Shown: in pieces, positions 21,353-33,353 of the stretch
Layout: each line of letters begins with the position of its first letter
Position numbering within the stretch: the stretch's first letter is position 1
Assembly: GCA_949752795.1 (NCBI GenBank)
Contig: OX457062.1
Span: 88,091,777-88,155,776, forward strand
DNA length: 64,000 bases
Source: Hyperoodon ampullatus
Lineage: Eukaryota > Chordata > Mammalia > Artiodactyla > Ziphiidae
Reading direction: 5' to 3'
The notes under the pieces: model-generated
Told to the model about the DNA's origin: nothing
Database searches by the model: none
Seen by the model: only the letters and a program-made list of their open reading frames with translations
Position numbers and translations under genes: made by a program

Positions 21353-22564
21353 TCTAGAAGGTGCCCACAGCACAGATGGCTCCCGACCTCCTCTTCTACT
21401 CTATTATCAGCAGACTTCACTCCAGGGATGATGCATTCTGAAATTTGTATGGCAAAGACACGTTTTTGAAACCAAACTGGTTATTATTGTGGAGGCTCTT
21501 GCTTCAAGCAATGGTCTGAATATGTCTCTCCCTGAAATCTGAACATATTCATCAAACTGCGTTGTGCTCCTGGACTTGCAATTAATCACAGCTCATTTCA
21601 AGCTTTGTTAATTAATACCAAGGCCAGGGACCCAGTGGAGGCCACAAATTTAATCTGTGGTGTTTTAAAATTATTATAATCTGTTAGAGGAATAGCTGCT
21701 GGATTTTAAATAGACTTTTTTTTTTAATTCCAATACCGCATTGCCAAGAAATTAAAAGAAATCATTTGAGAGCCTTGCTGAAGGAGCTCCACTGAAAAAG
21801 CCTCCCTTTGCTTTTGTGAGGTGACATCTGGCCAGCAGAGGGAGTTGCACTGAACCATTAAGTCCCACGTCCTCAGAGCTAAGCACAGTCAACAATTTGA
21901 AGACAGAAAGAAAACCAAAGGGACACCACCAGGCAGCTTCTGGCAATAACAGAAGCAGAGCCGCCCAGTGGAATGTGGTTTGATGAAACTGGAAAAAAAC
22001 AGTTTCTGTCTCTTTTTCTCACCTTTGAACTACCATAGGGGAAGAATCCCTGAGTATAAAATCCACCCAGTCAGAGAGGGGGAATTGTTAAAACAAATGA
22101 TTCCAAAGGAGTAAGGGACAGTTTAAGTGAAATGATGCTCAGTGCTTAATGGTTAATCTCACTAGACTGAGATCACTAGTGCCTTTCATGCTCTGTTTTC
22201 TTGGGTTGTCTTCCTCCCTAATCTGGAGCAAGGTAGGCCCACCTCTGTTTCTGATGAGTATTTATCTTTTCACACCCCAACATTTGTAGCAACTCTACCT
22301 AGCTGTAATTTACACTTGCTCCTTTCCAGTGCTTCACCTGTTAGCTCAGTTGTTTAAAAAGTTTGGTTCTGAAATGAACCTTAAGAGGATAAGTGATCTT
22401 CAGTCATTAGTAGAACAACACCAAAGTGTTCCAGAAAAATATGAGAATTTGTGAATAAATAAGTATTTCTGTGCAAAGACTTCCAAAGGAATGACTTTCT
22501 AAAATGCTTAGCATGGGATATACAGCTATATAAACCTTTCTCTGATGGAATCTTGAGTCCTGTT
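21353..22564. other. Unique sequence; possible conserved element
   Basis: About 1.2 kb with no recognised repeat. 21595-21720 has several TAAT-type motifs (TTAATTAATACC, AATTTAATC) in an otherwise complex sequence, which makes it a weak candidate for a conserved regulatory element. No gene recognised. Confidence 0.35.
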
Positions 22565-23056
22565 TCCCCACACTTCCTGCCCCACTTCAGCCATTCCAAA
22601 GTTCCTACATCCCAAACCATCTTGACTTTTATGCATCTGGGGCTTCACACAGGATACGTTCTTAGCCTGGAATCCCATTGGGTTTCCATTCATACTTCAG
22701 GACCCACACAAAACTCACCTTTTAACTCTGAAAATTTCCCTGCTTCCTGCAAGAGCTCCTATTGAATGATTGCGCATTTTTCTGTGCATATTTACCCTTG
22801 CCCTTTTCACACTGCTTTGTAAATAATATGGATATATTTTCTTTACTATACATGTGTAGATACTTATAATAGATTATGATAGAGAATAAAAAGGTAAATA
22901 GATATAAAGATGAAGGTCTCTACTTCCAGACTTAAGTTGCCCAAGAGCGGTGCCATTATGCTTCTCATCTTTCATATGCTCAGTCCCTAGGACAGTGTCT
23001 GTGACGTAGTACGTGTTTGCTACATATTATGTGAATAAATCACTTGAATGAATAAG
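22565..23056 (+). mobile_element. L2 3' end, with an internal interruption
   Basis: The forward L2 order is clear: 'cttagcctggaatccc', 'attcatacttcaggacccac', 'tttccctgcttcctgcaag', 'ttttcacactgctttgtaa', then 'cctaggacagtgtctgtgac', 'gtagtacgtgtttgctac' and 'gtgaataaatcacttgaatg'. About 65 bp at 22848-22912 do not fit and may be a small insertion or a badly decayed stretch. Confidence 0.8.
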
Positions 23057-23061
23057 CAGAG

Positions 23062-23195
23062 GTCAGTCTAGGTCTAGTCTTATTTTATAAAAGGAAACTG
23101 AAGCACTAGCAGGGCAAGTTACTTGTCTAAAGTCACATAATTAATTATCAAATACATTTGGCACAATTCCAAGCCACAGTTGGCTCATTTCTAAA
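23062..23195 (-). mobile_element. MIR SINE fragment
   Basis: Reversed MIR: 'ttattttataaaaggaaactg', 'gcaagttacttgtctaaag' and 'tcacataattaattatc'. Confidence 0.75.
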
Positions 23196-25837
23196 GGTAG
23201 ACAAGCTCAGAGAAATTTCTGTTCTTTAGAGCTGAGTAGTCTGCAAGAAACCACATAGTCTCATGCATGGGGATTGGTTGGGGAGTGGAGAGGATGAAGA
23301 ATACTTAAGTCAGCTATGAGTCAGTGATACACAGAACCATAAAATAGAGCTCCAAGTTAACCTGGGAGGGGCAGTCCAATTTAAGAGTACAGCTTGAGAA
23401 TGCTCTCAGGTAGGTTAAAATCTCCAGATTATAGGGCTAATGAGTGTTGTCTCTGCACTCTCCATTTCTGAGACCTAGGGAGAACAATTCGAAGCTTTAG
23501 ATGAAAACACCCAAATGCAATCTGAAATATTATTCCCACAAGAAAATGCTCCCAAATATTTTCTAGATGAGCAGATGGACCAACCCATAGGACTTATGAC
23601 TATACACTCAAGCCCAAGCCCAGCCCTAGCCCAAGCTAGGGACCAAGAGCAGAAGCTCCTGCTCTAAGACAAGGTCACAACACTTTCAAGGACCTGGATG
23701 GTAACATGAAGGAGAAGAGCTGGTAGAGAGTGACAAAAACAAAGAAACGTGAAGCATGGTTCCAATGACAGACACCACCTAGTCTTGCCTCAGTGTCAGA
23801 GATGCCATGTGGAATGGAGGGGGCTGGTAAGCCTGACAGCTGTTAGATCTCAAGGAAGCAGTACATGATACACGGTTCAATGTTGCTAGATCTTCCTGTA
23901 GTCCAAAAGAAGCAAAAATCCAGATATCTGTGTGTCTTCTTTTGATATTTTTAATGTCAATAAGTATTTCTCTGTGTGGAGCAACCGAGAATGAAGCATT
24001 TCTGCAAGACAAATCTGTGCTGTGAATTCACATGCACATAGAGCAATCCATTTGTTATTGGAGCTTGAAGAAGAGAATCCCCTCTCCAAGCAACTTTTGG
24101 GGGATGCTAGGTGTTAATGGGGAGGAGGGGAGAATATATGTATTTTCACTTGAACAGTTTAGAAATTCATAGAATTTCTTCCACATCCTGTCCAAAAATA
24201 ACCTCTGCCTCAGGACCATAGGCCAAACCATAAGTGCTGGTTAACTGAGAAGCTACCAGTTTAAAATGTCCTTATTATAGTGAAATCATGTAACAAATAC
24301 TGTGTCCTGATTTGAAGGTTGGGAAATATAGTGAGAATAGATGTTGCTCTGTTGCTACACAAGTGACGCTGAGTCACAAATGAACAGATTTCTGCTGCGT
24401 GACACTCTGCTTCTTCAAGAGCAGATGCTTTCTTCCACAATTCTGCCAAGAGACCATGGCCACCCTCCTTCACTTGGGGTTTCCACGTAGCTTGGAACTT
24501 TGCAAGGTGAGAGTTCTCCACATGGGGTGTAACCAGGGATCAAGCCAAGTCTCCTAATGTAGATGGCCGCCAAGTAGTCCCTGCAAGAGGGGCTGCTCAC
24601 TGTGGGAGCTCACTGCTCACTGTCCCTGGCAGATGCTAAGAGAAGGTGGTGGCCGGCAGTGGTGCTCAGGATGAACAGCCTTCGTGCAGAGGCTGCCTGC
24701 CTTTAGGGAGGTCTTCAGACAATGACCCACATGATCAGGGCATCCAATCCATGCTCCCCCCGCTCGGTCCTCTCCTCTTGGACTCCCGTGAACCCCATTC
24801 TCATCTTTTCTCCTGTGTCTCTCTTCTTACCCTACCCTTTGCTTTTGCTCTTGGGAAAGATGAAGAAGGAACCCTTTTCTCTCTGAAATGATTCTAGACA
24901 TTTCCCTCAGAGAAGGAATGTTCTCACTCAAGGTAATGTTTCTGCTTTCCAGGCACTAGTATCATCTGCTCCATGGTTTGGGCATTTGGAAACACCAAAA
25001 ATCAGAGATTTACAGACTATTCCCTGTTACTGGCCCTGTCACACCCATCCCTGAGGCAAATCCAAACCTTAATATCTGCTTAAAATGAAAATTCTGTGGC
25101 TAAAATTCTGTGAACCCACGAGCCCCAGGAGCTGTCTGTAAGCTCTCAATTCTCTCTCAACAAGCACTGAAATCACCACGCAAACAGAACAGTACCAAGG
25201 TCTCCAGAATCCACCTCTGCAAGTCTCCAAACAAGGTTTTGATTGGGTTGGTCTCTGAATGTCCAAAAAGAAGGCTTGTTAAGATCAGGCAGGAAGTAAA
25301 AAGGGGGTGGGGTGGTGGCAGCTGTGAACCTGGCCCAAGCACAGGGCCTCTGCGGGCAGAGCCGACAAGGTCGACTATCTTTCCATCCCGACCGGCTGCC
25401 TCCTGATGGAAAGGCCTGTACAAATCCCACCTTCTCTCCTAAGCTCCTTTATTCCTGTGGCCTCATGCAGTGACAGGAGAAAAGTTGGAAGGGAAGAGAG
25501 CGCTGAACAGCTAGCTGTGAGGATATATTAAAGATTTCACCGAGCAACGGCAATATCCAGCATCTCCCCTTTGGTCCTTCTCAGCGCCTCAATCCTCCAC
25601 CTCACCCAAGTATAAAGAAGTGTGTTCACGAAAGAGGCCTGAGGGTTAAGAGTATAAATTTCAACCTGCAATTTGAGGGATGAAGAAAGGTTCCCCTGCC
25701 TCTGAAAAGAATTCTCCTGTTGCCTGCCAGAGAGCCTGACCATCAGAAGGGCATGGTTTTGGGACAAGATGTCCATCCCCATGGCGCTCCTTGTTAAAAT
25801 GCAGATGACTCATTCACCCAGGAGAACCATATGTATG
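23196..25837. other. Unique sequence, nothing recognised
   Basis: The longest stretch (2.6 kb) without an identified repeat. It has a small AGCCC-type imperfect repeat at 23608-23635 and a GC-richer patch at 25290-25420. Short frames on both strands occur at 24261-24891 and 25069-25430; none shows a domain or a convincing exon structure. It may hold old repeats too decayed to see by eye. Confidence 0.5.
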
Positions 25838-25925
25838 AACATATATATATACACACACGTGTACATGCACGCATACTATATATGTACATATATGTATATA
25901 TGTGTGATGTTCATGTGTATACATG
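25838..25925. repeat. Compound TA/CA/TG microsatellite
   Basis: Alternating purine-pyrimidine sequence (ATATATAC ACACACGTGT, then TATATGTACATATATG) of about 85 bases with many interruptions. Confidence 0.9.
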
Positions 25926-26094
25926 AGCTAAGAAAAACAAACAAAAAAGACAATATTGCTTTTGCCTCCCAGAAGCTTACAATCTAACAAAGCTTACAAC
26001 CTAAAAGCAAAGTACATTTACATAAGTAATATGCATTTGCATTGATAAATTACAGATATGGTACTTTAAGATTTTGTTTGTAGTATGGTGAGAA

Positions 26095-26245
26095 GGGGTC
26101 TGGGTTTAGAATCAAAAGACTTAGGTCTGAATTTCAGCTTTTCCATTTACTATTAGCTGTGCAAACTTGGACAACTCACTGTACTTCTTAGAAGAGTCCC
26201 TGGCAGAGAATATGCACTTAATAAATGTTAGTTATTTTCATGGTT
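26095..26245 (+). mobile_element. MIR SINE with internal deletion
   Basis: 'Ggtctgggtttagaatcaaa', 'ttccatttactattagctgtg', 'aacttggacaactcactgta' then a jump to 'gagtccctggcagagaat' and 'ttaataaatgttagttatt'. The middle of the element is missing. Confidence 0.8.
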
Positions 26246-26439
26246 TAGTGTTATTACTATTAGCTTTACCAGTAATGTTATTATTATTAAGTGGAGGCAG
26301 TAGTACATGCTGCACATGCTCTGTAGCTTCCCATAGCATTCTACCAACACTAACCTGTCCCAATATTTACTAACTTGCATGGTTATCACATGTTAACAGC
26401 TTTCTAAATGGATTCCATGCTTGAAGTCTGTTTTGCTTC

Positions 26440-26545
26440 TAATCTATGTTGTATACTGTTTCCAAAGTTATCTTTCTGAAATAGAAATCTATTTGCCATG
26501 TCAATCAACTCCTTGAAAACCTCCAAAATCTCCTTTTGCTTACAG
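26440..26545 (+). mobile_element. L2 internal fragment
   Basis: 'Ttatctttctgaaatagaaatc', 'gccatgtcaatcaactcctt' and 'cttacagaataaattctaac' resemble the L2 section that reads 'gatcatgtcactcccctgctt ... aggataaagtccaaactcc'. Confidence 0.5.
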
Positions 26546-26744
26546 AATAAATTCTAACCTGGGAGGGGGAGGGGGGTCTTGACAAAACAGTTATTTCATC
26601 TTCAAGTGGGAAGAGAAGGAATAGAGATAAGACAGGACCATACCTAAACTTAGGTTTTCACTTTTATAACTTTGAACCTTTTTTATTATTAATACTCTGG
26701 AATAAAAGAAGACAATGACCTAAATATTCCCAAGAATGTTTTCA

Positions 26745-26900
26745 CTGTTCATTCAATGGTTATTTACTGAGCACTCAACTACATGCCATATACTGGAGAT
26801 ACAGGAGTGAAAAGACAGAAGATGCCCTGTCTCTATGGGACTTACCTTCTATTGGGAAAGAGAGACATAAACAGACAAATAAATAGGTAAGGTGACAGCA
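26745..26900 (-). mobile_element. L2 3' end fossil
   Basis: 'Ttcattcaatggttatttactgagc', 'actggagatacaggagtgaa' and 'tctattgggaaagagagaca' follow the reversed L2 3' end. Confidence 0.8.
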
Positions 26901-27844
26901 AATTATCTCAAACTCCAAGCTGAGGGCTCAGAAAGCTTCTGAAAGCTAAGATGCAGGCATTGGTCCCAGTGTATATGTGTCATATCCATTTGTCATATTT
27001 CACCATGGTTTGTATTTTTTTTCGTCTGCAGAGTCAGTTCTCAAGTACTTGAGCCAATTCTAATTCTCTGAAGCACAGCTGTCCATTTTGATAAGTGTGT
27101 GTGTGTGTGTGCCGTCCTCCATGTGTGTGTGTGTATGTGTGTGTTGGTGAAAACGTGTTCCTGAAAATGGAGACACTAGCTAAATCAGTGCAGTATGGGG
27201 CCTGAGAGCAGGGACTTCAAGGAGATACCTTATTCCTGGCTTCCTAAACTAGAAAAATCACTCTCCCCTTCTTTTCAAATGCCCTGAAGTCTCTGCTCTG
27301 GCCATAGTTTCTTAAAGTTGCCCTTCATTCAACTGTTTTGATCATTATTTCCAGACTTCAGCAAAGCCTTTATAATGTCAAAAATGTCCACGAATCCTGC
27401 CTGCAACGAGACTAGTGCACTGCAGTACACTGGCTGGTGGAGTCTGGAATTAATCTTGCCAACATAAATACAACATCTGTTATGGCTTGGGCAAAACTTG
27501 AATATCCACATGCCTGCATGTTCACAAATTCTTCCCTCGAGTCTTCCGCCTCACGATGCCCGACCCTCATCTGTTGCTACATTAATCTATAGGACTGAAC
27601 TTTCATCAAGTTCTGTAACTTGAGTACTTGTAGGCACATAAACTGTTGGGATGACACCTGGATTTCACTGAACAGTCTCCTCCCTCCTCCCTCCCTGGGT
27701 ACAGCACTGCCTCGTTTCCCCTATTTTTCAGTGCCTTGTTGGAGGAATGTGATAAACCGACCCATCAACTAAGATAACGCTGCCAGGATTTAGGTATTGC
27801 TTACCACTTGGAATCCCAAAGCTCATCCTCATCTGATTGAAATA
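26901..27844. other. Unique sequence with two (TG)n tracts
   Basis: (TG)n tracts lie at 27095-27111 and 27122-27145. The rest is unremarkable; no gene seen. Confidence 0.5.
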
Positions 27845-28000
27845 TTTATCTTGCCCGATATTTTGCACACATTATCAATTTTAACTTTCAAAATATCCCT
27901 TCAAAGGCATTATTAATTATTTCCATTTTATAGATGGAGACACTGAGGCTCAATGTAGTTTACTAATTCTGCCAAAGTGTCCCAGCCAGGAATGTTGCAA
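27845..28000 (-). mobile_element. MIR SINE fragment
   Basis: Reversed MIR: 'cacacattatcaattttaac', 'atttccattttatagatggag' and 'acactgaggctcaatg'. Confidence 0.75.
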
Positions 28001-28089
28001 GGCATGGTGTTTACTACCACATAGTGTGAGGGAACCAAGATGCCTTTGCTTTAGCTGTTGCAGACCGTGCATCCCAGTGGTGCAGGACA

Positions 28090-28315
28090 GGCTCTTTCTT
28101 TATGCACCTGGGTTTGGACTCCTGTTCTGCCACTTGCCAGAGGTATGAACTTGGGTTAAATCCACTTCAAGTTTTGGCTTTCCTACCTTAAACAGATAAA
28201 ACAATACTTGATTCATAAACTTGAGTTAAGGATTATATGAGTTACTACAGGTAAAACACTTAGCACAGTGACGGGAGTATGCTATGGAGAGCACACAATA
28301 TATTTTAGTTATTTA
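28090..28315 (+). mobile_element. MIR SINE, near full length
   Basis: 'Cctgggtttggactcctgttc', 'tgccacttgccagaggtatga', 'acttgggttaaatcc', 'aaggattatatgagttacta' and 'acacttagcacagtgac' give almost the full MIR order. Confidence 0.88.
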
Positions 28316-28434
28316 TCAGCGATGCCATTGTCATTGTTCTTATTATTGCCACCTGAACTCCTTGAGCTATACTTTACCTAAGAAATTACAGTTCCTAATT
28401 ACAGTACCTAAGGCATGTAGCAAATTAACAAATG

Positions 28435-29270
28435 CCCCTTAACTGTGAGGAACACGTTCCAAGTCCTCCAGCGGATGCCTGAAACCTCAGATAGCACCAA
28501 ACTCTCTCTATATACATATACTATGTGTTTTCTTCCCCTATACATTATATACCTATGATAAAGTTTAATTTATAAATTAGGCACGGTAGGGGATTCACAA
28601 CAATAACAAATAATAAAATAGAACAATTGTAACAATACACCGCAATATAGAAGTTATGTGAACATGATCTCTCACTCGCTCAAAATATCTTATTGCATAA
28701 ATTTAATGCTTTTTCTATCTTAACTAAGCACTTATCATGCACAGTGGCTTTAACTTTTGCAGTTTAAGGATCAACAGCAAAACTAGCATAAATTTATTTT
28801 CCCTTCCTCACAATTTCAAAGATGGAAGATTCATTCTTACCGCAGATCTTAGCAACCTCAGCATATATATATATTTTTTTCTTTCCTTGTTATGTTGAGA
28901 CATTTCACCCTTTCACTTAAAGGAAGTACTTTACAGCTTTTCACTGGTGTATGAAAATTGCCAGCTACTCTTGCACTTTGGGGCCATTATGAAGTAAAAT
29001 AAGGGTTACTTGAACGCAAGCACTGCTACGCTGGGAAAGTCAATCTGACAACGGGGATGGCTATTAGGTGACTTAGTGGGATACGCTGGGCAGAGGGATG
29101 ATTCACATCCCTGTCAAGAGGAGCAGGGCAGCTTGAGAGGTCATCACGCTGCTCAGAACGACATGCAATTTAAAACTTATGAATTCTTTATTTCTGGAAT
29201 TTTCCATTTAATATTTTCAGACCAAGGTTGATCGTGGGTAACTAAAACTGCGGATAAAGGGAGACTACTG
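28435..29270 (-). mobile_element. Tigger-type mariner transposon (MER44/Tigger7-like), internally deleted
   Basis: The plus-strand right end '...gataaagggagactactg' is the reverse complement of CAGTAGTCTCCCTTTATC, a Tigger terminus, and is followed by TA (29271-29272), the target duplication of mariners. On the minus strand a relic of the transposase start, ATGGCCCCAAAG, lies at 28976-28987, followed by words of its N-terminal region down to about 28885. The left part ('cctatgataaagtttaattt') is from the other end of the element. Most of the transposase is missing. The superfamily is secure; the subfamily is from memory. Confidence 0.85.
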
Positions 29271-29272
29271 TA

Positions 29273-29734
29273 GACCTCTTTTACATTAAGATCTCCTGAG
29301 CCAGCCTGTGCTACTGAGGTTCCAGCACACCTCACTAAGTTTAATGGCAGCAACTGCCAGGCTTGGTGTTTTTCCACATTAGCAGCAACCACGGGTCCAG
29401 ACAAGACAGGGGTATCACTTATCTAGACTTGACAGAAGGTTCTTAGCTAGGAAAACCTTTGCCCCGAGCATTTTCCCAACCTCACTTAGCACTACCTGTT
29501 ACTAATATCTCCCTGAAACAGGTCATATCTTATCAATCTTCTACCTTAAAAAGTAATATTTCCCCATGCCTAAAAAATAATCAGTGTAAAACTCCATATC
29601 TCGTCATTTAAATTTTCAAAAAATATTGCCAATGTTTCTAATTTTTATCTCACTACTATAGTCATCCACTCTATAAATCCATGATTAACTCTTTTGTGAA
29701 CATGGGGGGAGCCTCTCATGCAGCCCTTTTCTGA
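29273..29734. other. Unique sequence, nothing recognised
   Basis: About 460 bp. The 75-residue frame at 29177-29404 overlaps the Tigger end and is not a gene. Confidence 0.5.
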
Positions 29735-29870
29735 AGCTGTTTCCTTCTCTAAATGCCTTCACTTACCTTCCTCCTTAACTATCTAAGTCCACGTCATCAA
29801 CTTTTAAGGTTTAATTAAAATTTAAAGTCTTCCAAGAGCTTAGCTAGTCCTCCCTCCTGGGCTGTAATTA
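29735..29870 (+). mobile_element. L2 fragment
   Basis: 'Tgtttccttctctaaatgcc', 'atcaacttttaaggttta' and 'aagtcttccaagagctta' parallel the L2 'tggaatgcc ... atccttcaagg ... cctccaggaagcctt' section. Confidence 0.5.
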
Positions 29871-30552
29871 ATGAAGACAACGTGGAAAGGACACAGCATG
29901 TGGAGTGTAGGTCCCGCTCCAGCTCAGCACAAGCACAGACACTAACTTGATGCAATAGAGTTACCTTGGGCTACAGAGTATTGCAAACCAACAAATGCTT
30001 AATCTGTTGTTTTCCCAACTCCTTCCAGGTATTTCTGGAGGTGTAAAATGTGAAATGAGCCAACCTTATATTAGACCCAAGCATCAGAAGGAGTTATACT
30101 TGACTGAAGAGGAACATTTGATGAAATGTGTTTCATTTTATAATATAGGAAGATATAAGCCAGCACCCCAACCCTGCCAAAAAAACATTGGAGTGATTAT
30201 TTTTGATATGACATGACATGAGTATATAAAATATTTCATTATATTGGCAACTGACATCTCTTAAGTCCAGGACTGAATACAATTCTGTCCTGCATAATTC
30301 TGAGAAAGACATTCCGAATGGCATACTTAGATCTCTCCCAGAAAAGAATAGCACTGTGTGGCATTGCACTGATCATGATCTTTTTATATTGCAGATGTTT
30401 TTGCTCATGCCTAATCTTGTACACTCAATTTCACATTCCTGAAAGTCAGAGCCCACATCTGACTTATCTCTGCCAAGCGTCACAGAGCCCATTAAAAAGG
30501 TCTATGCATATTAGTCACAGAGGTAATGTGTTCTGAGTGACAGCTGCAAGTT
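29871..30552. other. Unique sequence, nothing certain
   Basis: About 680 bp. 30430-30510 has a faint resemblance to the end of L2 but not enough to call. The frames at 29995-30369 have no domain. Confidence 0.4.
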
Positions 30553-30760
30553 GAAAGAATATATCATGGACTTTGGAGTCAGCTTATCTTGGGTTTGGTT
30601 TGCCTGTTATCTTTACTGGTAAACAACTCTGTAACCCAATAATACCCACTTTTTAGAATTGTTGTAAAGATAAGTAGGATGCGATTTGTAAAATATCATT
30701 TTAGTGTCTTCCACATAGTAGGTGAACTGTTATAATAGCTTTATTGTAATTATATGTGAA
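30553..30760 (+). mobile_element. MIR SINE fossil
   Basis: 'Catggactttggagtcagc', 'tatcttgggtttggtttgcc', 'aattgttgtaaagataagta' and 'ttccacatagtaggtgaact'. Confidence 0.85.
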
Positions 30761-31639
30761 AAGACAAAAAAAATTTAATATACCATTGACCTTTCCCTTC
30801 ACTGTCTTCTGAAAATTCCTTTCAATTTTTAAATTTCCCTGTCTTAATTTCACTGTCTTCAAAAAAGTGTCATTCTTTGTCAGAATAATGCTTGGGCTTT
30901 TCTTGGGCAGGACTAGAAGAGAAGGAGAAATAGAATAAATAACACTGAGGCTAAGCCTGGGGAGGAGAAGTATACATGAGGCAACAGAGAATGATGCAAG
31001 CAGATGGCAGGAGAGGGGATTTCAGAGGTATTACTGTGATCTGTGTATCCCCAGTATTTACAGGCATGGCTACAATTTATATAGTCCCTTCTAAAGGTCT
31101 TGAGTTATTGTGAAATTACTTCTTTGGCTGGTTGAGATTGGCACCTACAGGTCGCAAATCTTGAAACACTAATACATATGCTTGAATAATAGATTCTACT
31201 AATTACCAGTCTCCATAGTGTGGTCAAGGATACACACATCTGGAAAAGCCAACTAAAGAGATGTTTATTCTCTGAGGTAGATGCTTCTCCATGGATTTGC
31301 ACATCCACAGGTTATGTCAGCTCCCCCATCCCTGCATGACGGGCACAGAGGAAACAGTGGTAGAAACATCCTCTTTCAAGCTCGGACCTGTTGCAAGAGT
31401 TCTTCATTGATCAGTTTAGATCTATGTTTTTGGCTCCCACGGCGTTAATCTTTACAAGTCAAGCCTGTTGAATCCTGAAACTTTCAGTAAGGACTTTGGG
31501 GATCAAAAAATGCAAAGTAAGAAAGGACAGACAGAAAGATGGAACAAACCTAGTTTAATCTCCTGAGATTTCAAGAGTTATTGATTTCAGACAATCAAAG
31601 GTCTATGAAATCCCAGGACCCTGTGAGATGATTTTATCC
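30761..31639. other. Unique sequence, nothing recognised
   Basis: About 880 bp, no repeat or gene seen. Confidence 0.5.
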
Positions 31640-31725
31640 CCATTCATTTATACAACAAATATTTACTGAGGTCATACTTTTGACAGTGGCTAAGGTAAGT
31701 GCTTTAGGTACGATATTATATTTAT
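31640..31725 (-). mobile_element. MIR SINE, left half of a split copy
   Basis: 'Caacaaatatttactgaggtc', 'tggctaaggtaagtgcttta' and 'ggtacgatattatattta' are the first half of a reversed MIR. The copy resumes at 37090. Between lie a CHR SINE and an L1. The word ACGATATTATATTTA here and ACAATATTACATTTA at 37090 are the two copies of the SINE's target site. Confidence 0.75.
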
Positions 31726-32486
31726 TTTATTTATTCTTTTTTTTGAATTTTATTTTATTTTTCTTTATACAACAGGTTCTTATTAGTTATCCATATTATA
31801 CGTATTAGTGCATATATGTCAATCCCAATCTCCCAATTCATCACACCACCACACTCTCCCCGCCACCTTCCCCCCTTGGTGTCCATAAGTTCGTTCTCCA
31901 CATCTGTGTCTCTATTTCTCCCCTGCAAACCAGTTCATTTGTACCTTTTTCTGGGTTCCACATATATACGTTAATATACGATATTTGTTTTACTCTTTCT
32001 CATTTCCTTCACTCTGTATGACAGTCTCTAGATCCATCCATGTCTTTACAAATGACCCAAAAACATCTTGCTGTGATTTATGTCATAGAGTGTTCTGCCT
32101 ATGTTTTCCTCTAAGAGTTTTATAGTGTCTGGCCTTACATTTTGGTCTTTAATCCATTTTGAGTTTATTTTTGTGTATGGTGTTAGGGAGTGTTCTAATT
32201 TCATTCTTTTACATGTAGCTGTCCAGTTATACCAGCACCACTTATTAAAGAGAATGTCTTTTCTGCATTGTGTATTCTTGCCTCCTTTATCAAAAATAAG
32301 GTGGCCTTATGTGCATGGGTTTATCTCTGGGCATTCTATCCTGTTCCATTGATCTATATTTCTGTTTTTGTTCCAGTACCATATTGTCTTGATTACTGCA
32401 GCTTTGTAGTATAGTCTGAAGTCAGAGAGTCTGATTCCTCCAGCTCCATTTTTTTCCTCAAGGCTGCTTTGGCTATTCGAGGTCTT

Positions 32487-33353
32487 TTATGTCTCCATAC
32501 AAATTTTAAGATTTTTTGTTCTAGCTCTGTAAAAAAATGCCATTGGTAATTTGATAGGGATTGCATTGAATCTGTAGATTGCTTTCGGTAGTATAGTCAT
32601 TTTCACAGTATTGATTCTTCCAATCCAAGAACATGATATATCTCTCCATCTATTTGTATCATCTTTGATTTCTTTCATCAGTGTCTTATAGTTTTCTGCA
32701 TACAGGTCTTTTGTCTCCCTAGGTAGGTTTATTCCTAGGTATTTTATTCTTTTTGTTGCAATGGTAAATGGGAGTGTTTCCTGAATTTCTCTTTCAGATT
32801 TTTCATTATTAGTGTATAGGAATGCAAGAGATTTCTGTGCATTAATTCTGTATCCTGCAACTTTACCAAATTCATTGATTAGCTCTAGTAGTTTTCTGGT
32901 GGCATCTTTAGGATTCTCTATGTATAGTATCATGTCATCTGCAAACAGTGACAGTTTTACTTCTTCTTTTCCAATTTGTATTCCTTTTATTTCTTTTTCT
33001 TCTCTGATTGCCATGGCTAGGACTTCCAAAACTATGTTGAATAATAGTGGTGAGAGTGGACATCCTTGTCTTGTTCCTGATCTTAGAGGAAAAGCTTTCA
33101 ATTTTTCAGCACTGAGAATGATGTTGGCTGTTGGTTTGTCGTATATGGCCTTTATTATGTTGAGGTAGGTTCCCTCTATGCCCACTTTCTGGAGAGTTTT
33201 CATCATAAATGGGTGTTGAATTTTGTCAAAAGCTTTTTCTGCATTTATTGAGATGATCATATGGTTTTTCTTCTTCACTGTGTTAATATGGTGTATCACA
33301 TTGATTAATTTGTGTACATTGAAGAATCCTTGCATCCCTGGGATAAATCCCAC
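32487..33353 (-). pseudogene. L1 ORF2 reverse-transcriptase fragment
   Basis: A 288-residue open frame covering the fingers-to-palm region and beyond. Conserved pieces include [15 protein letters not shown] near residue 33, the [20 protein letters not shown] segment near 92, and the catalytic FADDM near 136 with both aspartates kept. The region after the palm ([33 protein letters not shown]) is also present. The normal protein is about 1,275 residues with an N-terminal endonuclease; here the frame is cut on both sides, and the endonuclease lies in a separate broken frame at 34528-35025. The motifs are intact, but this is a fragment without start, endonuclease or C-terminus. Confidence 0.93.
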
